NCBI RefSeq assembly: GCF_913063105.1
Contig: NZ_CAJXYQ010000001.1
Coordinates: 248,001 to 312,000 of the forward strand
Source: an uncultured Draconibacterium sp.
GTDB lineage: Bacteria > Bacteroidota > Bacteroidia > Bacteroidales > Prolixibacteraceae
DNA: 64,000 nt
Direction: 5' to 3'
A program made the translations under genes and the position numbers. How positions within the stretch are numbered: position 1 is the stretch's first letter; every line of letters starts with the position of its first letter. Under the pieces are notes generated by a model, which searched no databases, was not told the DNA's origin, and saw only the letters and a program-made list of their open reading frames with translations. Of the stretch, positions 43,238-51,963 are shown one piece after another.

Positions 43238-44890
43238 ATGAGTATGTTTTGTTTTCAATGTCAGGAAGCAGCCAAAGGAACCGGCTGCACTATAGCAGGC
43301 GTTTGCGGAAAAACCAGCGATGTAGCCAATTTACAAGATACCTTGTTGTATGTTTTGAAAGGTGTTTGCTGGTACAACGAAAAGTTACGAAACGTTGGAG
43401 CTAACCCTAAAAAGGTAGACAAAATTGTTTTTGATGGTTTATTCAGCACCATTACCAATGCCAATTTTGATGCTGCTGTATTTACCAAACGTATCATTAA
43501 AGCACTTCAGCTGAGAAACGAGTTGCACGTATTGAGCAAAGAAGCAGGAGTGGCTTTGCCAGAAGAATTACCAGCCATTGCAACATGGACAGGCAACACT
43601 ACTGAAGAGTTTGAAGCAAAAGCTGAAGAAGTTGGCGTTTTGAGTACTGAAAACGAAGACATCCGCTCGTTGCGCGAGTTAATTATTTATGGTGTAAAAG
43701 GACTGGCAGCTTATGCTGAACACGCTTACAACCTGGGAAGCCAAAAAGATGAGGTTTTTGCTTTTATGCAACGTGCACTGGTTGCCACAACTGAAGATTT
43801 GAGTGTTGACCAACTGGTAGCACTTACCCTTGAAACCGGAAAATTCGGAGTTGATGTTATGGCATTATTGGATGCTGCCAACACGGGCTCTTACGGAAAT
43901 CCGGAAGCTACAAAAGTGAATATCGGCGTACGCAACAATCCGGCAATTCTTATTTCAGGCCACGACATGAAAGACATGGAAGAGTTACTGAAACAAACCG
44001 AAGGTACCGGCGTTGATGTGTATACCCACAGCGAAATGTTGCCGGCTCACTATTATCCTGCTTTCAAAAAATACGATCACCTGGTTGGTAACTACGGAAA
44101 TGCCTGGTGGAAACAAAATACGGAATTTGAAAGTTTTAACGGACCAATACTTTTTACAACAAACTGTATCGTTCCGCCAAAAGCATCGGCAACTTACACC
44201 GACCGGATTTACACAACCGGCGCATCAGGTCTTGACGGAGCCATCCACATTCCGGATCGCGAAAACGGTAAAATGAAAGACTTTAGTGCAATTATTGAGC
44301 ATGCCAAAAAATGCGCGCCACCACAAGAAATTGAAACCGGAGAGATTATTGGAGGTTTTGCTCACGCTCAGGTTTTTGCGTTGGCCGACAAAATTGTTGA
44401 TGCCGTAAAATCGGGTGCTATCAAAAAGTTCTTTGTAATGGCCGGTTGCGACGGACGAATGAAAAGCCGCGATTACTACACTCAATTTGCCGAGCAGTTA
44501 CCACAAGACACTGTAATTCTTACAGCCGGTTGTGCAAAATACCGTTACAACAAACTGCCTTTGGGCGATATCGGCGGTATTCCGCGTGTTATTGATGCCG
44601 GACAATGTAACGACTCTTACTCGCTGGCTGTAATTGCACTAAAACTAAAAGAAGTATTCGAATTAAACGACATTAATGAATTGCCAATAGCTTATAACAT
44701 TGCCTGGTACGAGCAAAAAGCAGTAATTGTACTACTTGCCCTGTTGCACCTTGGTGTAAAAAATATTCATCTTGGCCCTACACTACCGGCATTCCTTTCG
44801 CCAAACGTTGCAAATGTTTTGGTTGAGAATTTTGGAATTGGAGGCATTACTGAAGTAGAAAAAGACCTGGAAATGTTTATGAGTGTATAA
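43238..44890 (+). CDS. hcp: Hydroxylamine reductase (hybrid cluster protein)
   Basis: This 550-residue redox enzyme has a proximal 4Fe-4S cluster bound by C5, C8, C17 and C23 (CFQC, then C-x8-C and C-x5-C spacing, as in class I/III Hcp) and the hybrid Fe-S-O cluster bound by residues in later blocks such as [25 protein letters not shown] and [10 protein letters not shown]. It reduces nitric oxide or hydroxylamine and can drive protein S-nitrosylation. It is regulated through the Crp-type site upstream of the ferredoxin gene and ends in a strong terminator. Confidence 0.97.
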   Translation: MSMFCFQCQEAAKGTGCTIAGVCGKTSDVANLQDTLLYVLKGVCWYNEKLRNVGANPKKVDKIVFDGLFSTITNANFDAAVFTKRIIKALQLRNELHVLSKEAGVALPEELPAIATWTGNTTEEFEAKAEEVGVLSTENEDIRSLRELIIYGVKGLAAYAEHAYNLGSQKDEVFAFMQRALVATTEDLSVDQLVALTLETGKFGVDVMALLDAANTGSYGNPEATKVNIGVRNNPAILISGHDMKDMEELLKQTEGTGVDVYTHSEMLPAHYYPAFKKYDHLVGNYGNAWWKQNTEFESFNGPILFTTNCIVPPKASATYTDRIYTTGASGLDGAIHIPDRENGKMKDFSAIIEHAKKCAPPQEIETGEIIGGFAHAQVFALADKIVDAVKSGAIKKFFVMAGCDGRMKSRDYYTQFAEQLPQDTVILTAGCAKYRYNKLPLGDIGGIPRVIDAGQCNDSYSLAVIALKLKEVFELNDINELPIAYNIAWYEQKAVIVLLALLHLGVKNIHLGPTLPAFLSPNVANVLVENFGIGGITEVEKDLEMFMSV

Positions 44891-44944
44891 AAAATAAAGA
44901 CCGGGGACAGAAAACCATGGTTAAAGCTTGATCAATGGTTTATA

Positions 44945-44979
44945 GAGGCACCTGTTTTAGGCAGGTGTCTCTTTTTTTT
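44945..44979 (+). terminator. Terminator of hcp
   Basis: GAGGCACCTG (44945-44954) pairs with CAGGTGTCTC (44962-44971; one G-T) and is followed by eight T. It overlaps the last codons of the convergent kinase gene. Confidence 0.9.
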
Positions 44980-47900
44980 CAATATAATCTTCATACAAAG
45001 GCAGGGTAAGCCAAAAAACAGCTCCCTCGCCGGGTGTACTTTCCACCCATATCTCACCACTATGCTTTTCAACAAACTCTTTGCAAAGCATAAGGCCCAA
45101 ACCGCTGCCTTTTTCGCCTTTAGTTCCGGGAGTAGTTTCCTGTTTCCCCGGTTGAAAAATAAATTCCATCCTTTCCGGATCAATACCAATGCCTTCGTCC
45201 TTTATTCCCAGGGTAATATAGTTATTACTTACAGCCCCTTCTACCAAATAAATCTTTCCTCCTTGATTACTGAATTTCACCGCATTGGTAAGCAAATTCC
45301 GAAAAACCAACAACATCATATTAAAATCGATATACAAGTTGGCATTTTTAGACTCAATGCAATTGATAAGGGCAATATTTTTCTTTATAGCTAATGCTTC
45401 AATTTCCAATAATGCTGTTTCAATAAAATCGCACAACAATGCCTGTTTAGGCAAAAACTCAATAACTCCACGTTGCGATCTTGACCAATTCATCAGGTTT
45501 TCGAGTAGGGCAAAAGCACTGTCTCCGGCAGTTTTCAGATTATCAAGAATCTGATCCATCATCCGCTGGTCGAACTTCTTATACCCTTCAATTAACACAT
45601 CGGTATAACCAAGAATTACATTAAACGGATTGCGAAGATCATGTGCAATTACAGCAAACAATTTATCTTTTGTTGTATTAATTTCTGCCAATTCTTTGGT
45701 ACGTTGTTTTACGGCTATTTCCAGTTTTTGCTTTTGTTGCTCGAGCGATGCGATTCTTAAATGATTAACAAAGAGAAAAATACCGATAAACAAAATTAAA
45801 ATGAGAAACATAAACCATAATGTTTTCCACCAGGGCGGAATAATTGTAATAGTCAATGCCACTCCTTCTTCATTCCAAACTCCATCGCTGTTGGCACCTT
45901 TTACCCTTAACACATATTTCCCGGGATCGAGATTGGTGTAAGTTACCTGCCTGCGCGTTCCACAATAGGTCCAATCTTTATCAAAATTCTCGAGCTTATA
46001 GGCGTGCTGGGTTTTTCCTATACCGGCATAGTCTAATACGCCAAAATGAAAAGTAAGCACCGATTTACTGGCCGGAATCCTTAGCTCGTCTTCTTCCGAA
46101 ATTATTCGCTGTAAAGGAGAATGGAGCGTATTGGGTAAAACAGGTTTATTAAAAATTTCAAAACCGGTGAAACTTACAACCGGTGCCTGACTGTTCTTTT
46201 TAAGTTTTTCAGGATAAACAATACTGAAACCATTGATTCCGCCAAAGTATAAATGTCCGTTGCTATCGCTTAACAAACTACGCGGCCGAAATTCGTTGCT
46301 TTGCAATCCATCGTGCTTGTTGTAAATTTCAATGGTTTCGGTACTTAAGTTATAAGAACAAATACCACCTAAGGTTGAAAACCACAACAAACCATTTTCA
46401 TCTTTTAAAACTCCGTTTATCGAATTATTGGGCAAGCCGTTTTTTACGGTAAATGTTTTGTTATCGCCTGTTTTCGGGTTAAAATGAACTAAGCCGGAAA
46501 GCGTTGCCGCCCATACCGATGTTTTGCTTTCAACAAACACATCGTAAACATGAGCCTTTTCAATGCCGCTAAATTGTTCTTTTTCTGCCAGTTCAGTTAT
46601 TGTTTCGCTTTTAGAATTAAAAAGAAACACACCGGAATTTGTACCAATAACAAACGTTTGGTTATCGAGTTTTTTGACTGCATTGATGTAACGCACTGCC
46701 AACTTGCTGTTGCCGGGATCATACACTTTCCATATATTTTTGTAGGGCTCGAAATAAGCAAGCCCCGAACTAAATGTTGCAATAAGCAAGGCTCCGTTAT
46801 CGGTTACACAAACATCAAACAGATTATTGTCGGGAATGGAAGAATTTGTTTTATCATAAACGGTATAACTGTTGTCTTCAGGACGATAGCAAACCAATCC
46901 TGACCCCCAGGTTGACATCCATATTTCTCCATTTTTGCCTTCGTCGATGGATAGAATATAATTGGTTGGCAAATCTGAGTTTTCGGTACTTATGCAACGA
47001 AAATAGCCTGTATTTTTATTTAGAATATTTATTCCACCACCATCGGTTGCCACCCAAATTAAGCTGTCGTTTTGTTGGTAAAATGCATTTACCATATTAT
47101 TGGTATTGCTTAAATCGCCACCTTTAAATTTGTTAAATGCCACAATTGATCCACTATTCTTGGGTGCCAAATTAAGGCCGTTGGCAAAAGTTCCTACCCA
47201 TAAATTATCCGAACGGTCGAAAAACAGGCACTCTCCTGAATATGTTTTTGTGAGAAACGGATCGGCTTTAGCAGACAGGTAATGCTTAAAGCGGTTTCTG
47301 TTTGGATTTAAACAATAAACTCCGTCGTTTTCTGCTCCAACCCAAATATTATTGCTTTTGTCCACCTCTATGCACATCAGTCGGTTAGCAGAAATGGAGT
47401 TCGAATTGCCCGGCTCATGTTTAAAATTTTGCAGGCATTCTTCCCCTTCGTCGTTTAAAGCTACCCGAAACAGGCCTTTTGTATAACTGCTTGCCCAAAT
47501 AACTCCTTTCTGATCGGCAATAATATCATGAAATCTACCGGAAGAATAATCTGTCCCATCCAGGCCTTTGCCTATATGTTTTAATTCGCCGGTTTTGATA
47601 TTCAAAACATCCAACCCACTTGTCGTTCCAATCCAGAGGCGATTATCGTTGGCCAAAAAAACCTTATCAATTACAGAATTACATAAACCATTCTCCTCAT
47701 TATAACAAGAATAAGTATTCTGTTTTGGATTAAAACAAATAACTCCAATGGTAGAGGCAATGTAAAGCGTACCATCTTTAGCAGCCGTCACAGAACGGGC
47801 CTGAAAATTAACATTGTACAAACACGAGTTTGAATCTGACTGGTAATTATGAAAATTATCGAATTGAGGCTGGTACAAAGATAAGCCTTTCATGGTGCCC

Positions 47901-48220
47901 ACATACAAACGATTGTCCACGTCGAAACAAATATCAAGCACCAGATTATCAGGCAAAGTGTTTACTGCATTAGCCTCGTTATCTGCTTTATAAATTTTAA
48001 ATGTGTTACCGTCGAACCGGTTTAATCCGTTTCGGGTGCCAATCCAGATAAAGCCCTTAAAATCCTGGCTAATACACGTAATAGTTGAAGACGACAAACC
48101 ATCTTCAGAAGTAAATTGTTTGAGTTGCAAATACCTGGGCTGAGCAGAAATAGTATTAACCGATAAAAGAATTAACACAAGCAGACCAGAAATGCTTATT
48201 TTCCCCCGTTTTACTATCAT
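44957..48220 (-). CDS. Reg_prop-type sensor histidine kinase, without receiver or AraC domain
   Basis: This 1087-residue membrane sensor has a signal peptide (MIVKRGKISISGLLVLILLS...). Next come about twelve two-component regulator propeller repeats forming two periplasmic beta-propellers (about 30-690; motifs such as GFIWIGTRNGLNRFDG, GLLWFSTLGGICSYN), then a Y_Y_Y domain (about 700-780, GIGKTQHAYKLENFDKDW). One membrane helix follows (about 795-815, FMFLILILFIGIFLFV), then HisKA with phosphorylatable His at about 860 (AVIAHDLRNPF) and HATPase (NLLTNAVKF, KDEGIGI, GSGLGLMLCKEF). Hybrid sensors of this layout normally end in receiver and AraC domains; here the protein stops after HATPase. Its response regulator is not in the window. 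Confidence 0.9.
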   Translation of the reverse strand: MIVKRGKISISGLLVLILLSVNTISAQPRYLQLKQFTSEDGLSSSTITCISQDFKGFIWIGTRNGLNRFDGNTFKIYKADNEANAVNTLPDNLVLDICFDVDNRLYVGTMKGLSLYQPQFDNFHNYQSDSNSCLYNVNFQARSVTAAKDGTLYIASTIGVICFNPKQNTYSCYNEENGLCNSVIDKVFLANDNRLWIGTTSGLDVLNIKTGELKHIGKGLDGTDYSSGRFHDIIADQKGVIWASSYTKGLFRVALNDEGEECLQNFKHEPGNSNSISANRLMCIEVDKSNNIWVGAENDGVYCLNPNRNRFKHYLSAKADPFLTKTYSGECLFFDRSDNLWVGTFANGLNLAPKNSGSIVAFNKFKGGDLSNTNNMVNAFYQQNDSLIWVATDGGGINILNKNTGYFRCISTENSDLPTNYILSIDEGKNGEIWMSTWGSGLVCYRPEDNSYTVYDKTNSSIPDNNLFDVCVTDNGALLIATFSSGLAYFEPYKNIWKVYDPGNSKLAVRYINAVKKLDNQTFVIGTNSGVFLFNSKSETITELAEKEQFSGIEKAHVYDVFVESKTSVWAATLSGLVHFNPKTGDNKTFTVKNGLPNNSINGVLKDENGLLWFSTLGGICSYNLSTETIEIYNKHDGLQSNEFRPRSLLSDSNGHLYFGGINGFSIVYPEKLKKNSQAPVVSFTGFEIFNKPVLPNTLHSPLQRIISEEDELRIPASKSVLTFHFGVLDYAGIGKTQHAYKLENFDKDWTYCGTRRQVTYTNLDPGKYVLRVKGANSDGVWNEEGVALTITIIPPWWKTLWFMFLILILFIGIFLFVNHLRIASLEQQKQKLEIAVKQRTKELAEINTTKDKLFAVIAHDLRNPFNVILGYTDVLIEGYKKFDQRMMDQILDNLKTAGDSAFALLENLMNWSRSQRGVIEFLPKQALLCDFIETALLEIEALAIKKNIALINCIESKNANLYIDFNMMLLVFRNLLTNAVKFSNQGGKIYLVEGAVSNNYITLGIKDEGIGIDPERMEFIFQPGKQETTPGTKGEKGSGLGLMLCKEFVEKHSGEIWVESTPGEGAVFWLTLPLYEDYIEKKETPA

Positions 48221-48518
48221 TTATACATTTTGATGTTCTCAAAATACGCTACAATTCTAATACTCAAACAAGGACTAAAGCAAATCAAAGATGGAATCAT
48301 CTTGTTTTGCGTGTTTGTGTCGGTTAAACACGTGTAAACTTAAAAAATAAAAACGAAACCGCCAATTGAGTTTCAACACTTTTTTTTGCTATTAAATTAA
48401 GAACTAGGAGTTAAAGGCTAAAACTACAAAAATGTTCCCTGGTAATACTTTAGTCTCTTTCGCATTAATTAATCCATTTTTTCGTGTAATTTTAACACAA
48501 ACAATTATTCATACTGCT
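48221..48518. other. 298-base divergent intergenic region
   Basis: This region lies between the sensor kinase (minus) and the exported coiled-coil protein (plus). It is A/T-rich with no tRNA or hairpin that stands out. The frame is open upstream of the plus-strand gene from 48432, but the signal peptide argues for ATG 48519. Confidence 0.5.
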
Positions 48519-49298
48519 ATGAGACTTATCGCATTAATCCTCTTTATAACAGGCACAACAGGCCTTTGGGCGCAGGAAAACATCAGTGTAAAAATGATTG
48601 ATCTGGCCATCGACTCCTCCATGCAAAGTGCATTTGTGGTTGAAATCCCGGAAGCATCAGCTAAAAAAGCCATTAAAATTTGGGAGGACAGACTGGTACC
48701 TAAAAATCTGCTAAGTACCTTTAAAAAGGTACCCCGAATGGAGAAAACCAACAAAGACACCTGGCAAATCGATGGAATTGTTATTGAAGAAATTTGCGCC
48801 GATTCTTTAAGTATTACTACCCGAATAACACCCCTGAAAGGCAAAATAGTTTTTGCCACTTTATATAAAACACCCAGCGGTTTTATTGGCAGTGCAAACA
48901 CAAACAACGACTTAACTGAACGAACAAGAAAATTTCTGAGAAGCCACGCCATTGAAGTGTATAAAGATGCGGTTGCCGAGGAGTTAGACCAGTTGGAGAA
49001 GGAGCTTAAAAAAATGAACAACAGCTATGATGCATACAGCAAGGATAACCGCAAGCTTAAGCGAAAAACAGACGACTCGGAAAGTACCCTGGAGTTGATG
49101 ACCAACACAGAAAAAAACCAAACGGGTGCAACTACATTAGAAGAATTGAAAGAAATTGAAAAGGAAAGGAAGGCTCAAAAAAAATACGCAAAAAAGATAG
49201 ATAACAATTCTGCCAAACAAAAAAAATTAAGTAAAGAAATTAGGAAAAAAGAAAAAGAAATTGAAGCTGTTGAGGAGAAATTGAAAAACATTAGATAA
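48519..49298 (+). CDS. Exported protein with C-terminal coiled coil, function unknown
   Basis: This 259-residue protein starts with a good signal peptide (MRLIALILFITGTTGLWA-QEN), which sets the start at 48519. The mature N-terminal half (about 20-150) is a mixed alpha/beta domain of no family I know. The C-terminal ~110 residues are highly charged and coiled-coil-like, rich in Lys and Glu (QLEKELKKM, KEIEKERKAQKKYAKK, EIRKKEKEIEAVEEKL). The protein should be periplasmic. It has no operon partner. Confidence 0.7.
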   Translation: MRLIALILFITGTTGLWAQENISVKMIDLAIDSSMQSAFVVEIPEASAKKAIKIWEDRLVPKNLLSTFKKVPRMEKTNKDTWQIDGIVIEEICADSLSITTRITPLKGKIVFATLYKTPSGFIGSANTNNDLTERTRKFLRSHAIEVYKDAVAEELDQLEKELKKMNNSYDAYSKDNRKLKRKTDDSESTLELMTNTEKNQTGATTLEELKEIEKERKAQKKYAKKIDNNSAKQKKLSKEIRKKEKEIEAVEEKLKNIR

Positions 49299-49399
49299 CT
49301 TAATGAGAGTTGATAAAATAACGAACTTAAGCATAAAAAACATTCACGATTCCCGGGAATCACCAACAGGAATGAAAGTAGTACAAATATTCAGCTAAC

Positions 49400-49480
49400 T
49401 CTCCCTCCTTCTCCTGATAAAATCGGCACAAGCTCTCTCTTTGTAAAGAGAGGATGATTGGGTCGAAGGCACAATCAGGG
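49400..49480. repeat. Possible small non-coding repeat with palindrome
   Basis: A C/T-rich stretch (CTCCCTCCTTCTCCTGATAA) is followed by a hairpin CTCTCTTT-GT-AAAGAGAG (49435-49452) and a G-rich tail (GATTGGGTCGAAGGCAC). It is unlike its A/T-rich surroundings and could be a member of a dispersed family, but only one copy is in the window. Confidence 0.3.
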
Positions 49481-49534
49481 CGAGTCAATATGTTGTGAAC
49501 CAGCTATTACCATTATTTTTCAAGAGACTTTCAT

Positions 49535-49566
49535 AAAAAAAGACATGCAAATACATGTCTTTTTTT
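49535..49566. terminator. Bidirectional terminator downstream of fba
   Basis: AAAAAAAGACATG (49535-49547) pairs perfectly with CATGTCTTTTTTT (49554-49566). It is T-rich at both ends, so it can stop transcription from either side. Confidence 0.9.
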
Positions 49567-49585
49567 ATGCTAAGTGTATTGCTTT

Positions 49586-50581
49586 TTAAGCTTTTCCTGC
49601 CGAACCCAACACGTTTTCGTTTTTGTGTTTGTACAATTCTTTTAACGAATCGCGCGCTGGTCCTAAGTATTTTCTTGGATCAAACTCTGCCGGATTTTCC
49701 TTCATCGTTTTTCGAATGGCAGCTGTCATAGCCAAACGACCATCTGAATCGATATTTATTTTACATACGGCTGATGCTGCAGCTTTACGCAACTGCTCCT
49801 CAGGAATACCAACTGCCGCTTTTAAGTCGCCACCGTTTTCGTTAATAATATTTACCTGTTCCATCGGAACAGAAGAAGAGCCATGCAACACGATAGGGAA
49901 TCCGGGAATACGTCTTTCAATTTCCTCAAGAATCTCAAATTTTAATGGGGGAGGAACAAGTACGCCTTCTTCATTTAAGGTACACTGCTCGGGCGTAAAC
50001 TTATGTGCTCCGTGCGATGTTCCTATTGAAATAGCTAATGAATCAACGCCAGTACGTTTAACAAAATCCTCCACTTCTTCCGGACGGGTATAAGTCGACT
50101 CTTCGGCCACAACATCATCTTCAACCCCGGCTAAAACACCCAGCTCGCCTTCAACAGTTACACCGTTTGCATGCGCATACTCCACCACTTTTTTGGTTAA
50201 AGCTACGTTTTCTTCATACGGATGGTGCGAACCGTCAATCATTACTGAAGAGAATCCGCTGTCGATACAATCTTTACACAGTTCAAAAGTATCGCCATGG
50301 TCGAGGTGAAGAACAATTGGAATTTCGCAACCCAGTTCTTTTACATATTCAACAGCTCCGCGTGCCATGTTACGCAATAAAGTAGCGTTGGCATATTTAC
50401 GAGCGCCGGAAGATACCTGAAGAATTACCGGAGATTTTGTTTCAACGCAAGCCTGAAGTATTGCCTGCAATTGTTCCAGGTTATTAAAGTTATAAGCAGG
50501 AATAGCATATCCGCCTTCAACTGCTTTAGCAAACAGCTCCTTACTGTTCACCAATCCTAAGTCTTTGTAACTTACTGCCAT
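49586..50581 (-). CDS. fba: Class II fructose-1,6-bisphosphate aldolase (short type)
   Basis: This 331-residue zinc aldolase of glycolysis/gluconeogenesis has the zinc and catalytic blocks VLHLDHGD (Asp-His pair), SVMIDGSHHPYEEN and EGELGVLAGVEDD, then ISIGTSHGAHKF and VLHGSSSVP. INIDSDGRLAMTAAIR near the C-terminus binds the phosphate. Its sequence type differs clearly from the second aldolase at 50830-51906 (class IIB-like against the E. coli FbaA type). It is divergent from that gene. Confidence 0.95.
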   Translation of the reverse strand: MAVSYKDLGLVNSKELFAKAVEGGYAIPAYNFNNLEQLQAILQACVETKSPVILQVSSGARKYANATLLRNMARGAVEYVKELGCEIPIVLHLDHGDTFELCKDCIDSGFSSVMIDGSHHPYEENVALTKKVVEYAHANGVTVEGELGVLAGVEDDVVAEESTYTRPEEVEDFVKRTGVDSLAISIGTSHGAHKFTPEQCTLNEEGVLVPPPLKFEILEEIERRIPGFPIVLHGSSSVPMEQVNIINENGGDLKAAVGIPEEQLRKAAASAVCKINIDSDGRLAMTAAIRKTMKENPAEFDPRKYLGPARDSLKELYKHKNENVLGSAGKA

Positions 50582-50757
50582 CTTATTAGTTTAATCAGTG
50601 ATTTTTGTTTTTTTGCGTTGTGAAAATAAATAAAAATCAGGAAATGAATGGGTTTGGCTTGCAGCCGGTTTCTATATTTAACGTTAAACAATAAATTCTC
50701 GCAGGGTTAAATTACAGATAATTATGTCTTGTTTTAATCATCATTAACAACGAATAA

Positions 50758-50788
50758 TTGGTTAACCTAAACTCAAATTGTAATTTTG
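50758..50788 (+). promoter_or_regulatory. Promoter of the second aldolase gene
   Basis: TTG (50758-50760), a 20-base spacer and TAATTTTG (50781-50788) match the Bacteroidota -33/-7 consensus. It lies inside the upstream-extended frame and so supports ATG 50830. Confidence 0.7.
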
Positions 50789-50829
50789 CATCCGTATTCT
50801 ATTTGAAACTAAAAGTAAAACGATTAATT

Positions 50830-51906
50830 ATGGGAAAAATATCCGAAAACGTTAAGCCGGGAGTTGTAACCGGTGCTGACGTACAATTTATTTTTGAAGA
50901 AGCTAAAGCCCAAAAATTTGCCTTGCCGGCAGTAAATGTTGTAGGTTCTTCTTCTGTTAATGCCATTATGGAAGCTGCCAAGCTGGTGAACGCACCGGTT
51001 ATTATTCAGTTTTCGAATGGTGGTGCTGCTTTTAATGCAGGTAAAGGTTTAAAACTCGACGGACAAGAAGCACAGGTATTAGGAGCTGTTGCCGGAGCAA
51101 AACACATTCACACACTTGCTGAAGCTTATGGTGTTAGAGTAATTTTACATACCGACCACGCAGCTAAAAAACTATTACCATGGATTGATGGCTTACTTGA
51201 TGCCAGCGAAAAACATTTTGCCGAAACAGGTAAACCTTTGTTTAGCTCGCACATGCTTGATTTAAGCGAAGAGCCTCTTGAAGAAAATATTGAAATCAGT
51301 AAAAAATACCTGGAGCGCATGGCTAAAATGGGTATGACACTGGAAATTGAATTAGGTATTACCGGAGGAGAAGAAGATGGAGTTGACAACAGCGATGTAG
51401 ATGCATCTAAACTTTATACTCAGCCAGAAGAAGTATGTTATGCTTACGAAGAGCTGAGCAAAGTATCGCCTAACTTTACCATTGCGGCTTCGTTTGGTAA
51501 TGTGCATGGTGTATACAAGCCAGGTAACGTAAAACTTACTCCAAAAATCCTTGACAACTCGCAAAAGTACATTCAGGAAAAATTAAGCACCGGTGAGAAA
51601 CCAGTAAATTTTGTATTCCACGGTGGTTCTGGTTCATCTCTTGAAGAAATTCGCGAAGCAATCGATTACGGTGTAATCAAAATGAATATCGACACTGATA
51701 CACAATGGGCGTACTGGGATGGTGTTCGTGCTTTTGAGGCAGCCAACCGCGATTATCTGCAAGGCCAGATTGGTAACCCTGACGGGGATGATAAGCCAAA
51801 CAAGAAATTTTACGATCCACGTGTTTGGGTACGTAAAGGAGAAGAAGCAATGATTGCCCGTTTGAAAAAGGCATTTGAAGATTTAAATGCTATTGACGTA
51901 CAATAG
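50830..51906 (+). CDS. fbaA: Class II fructose-bisphosphate aldolase (E. coli FbaA type)
   Basis: This 358-residue enzyme starts MGKISENVKPGVVTG. Zinc and catalytic motifs are VILHTDHAAKKLLPW, SSHMLDLSEEPLEENI, ELGITGGEEDGVD, AASFGNVHGVYKPG, NFVFHGGSGSS and KMNIDTDTQWAYWDG. The 37-residue longer C-terminus is typical of the FbaA branch. Two distinct class II aldolases side by side imply different expression or direction (glycolytic against gluconeogenic), but sequence cannot tell which. A terminator follows. Confidence 0.95.
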   Translation: MGKISENVKPGVVTGADVQFIFEEAKAQKFALPAVNVVGSSSVNAIMEAAKLVNAPVIIQFSNGGAAFNAGKGLKLDGQEAQVLGAVAGAKHIHTLAEAYGVRVILHTDHAAKKLLPWIDGLLDASEKHFAETGKPLFSSHMLDLSEEPLEENIEISKKYLERMAKMGMTLEIELGITGGEEDGVDNSDVDASKLYTQPEEVCYAYEELSKVSPNFTIAASFGNVHGVYKPGNVKLTPKILDNSQKYIQEKLSTGEKPVNFVFHGGSGSSLEEIREAIDYGVIKMNIDTDTQWAYWDGVRAFEAANRDYLQGQIGNPDGDDKPNKKFYDPRVWVRKGEEAMIARLKKAFEDLNAIDVQ

Positions 51907-51928
51907 AAACTTGTTTAACAAGACATAA

Positions 51929-51957
51929 AAACCGCTCTTTATTAGGAGCGGTTTTTT
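51929..51957 (+). terminator. Terminator of the second aldolase gene
   Basis: AAACCGCTC (51929-51937) pairs with GAGCGGTTT (51946-51954) and runs into T. Confidence 0.9.
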
Positions 51958-51963
51958 TATGCC

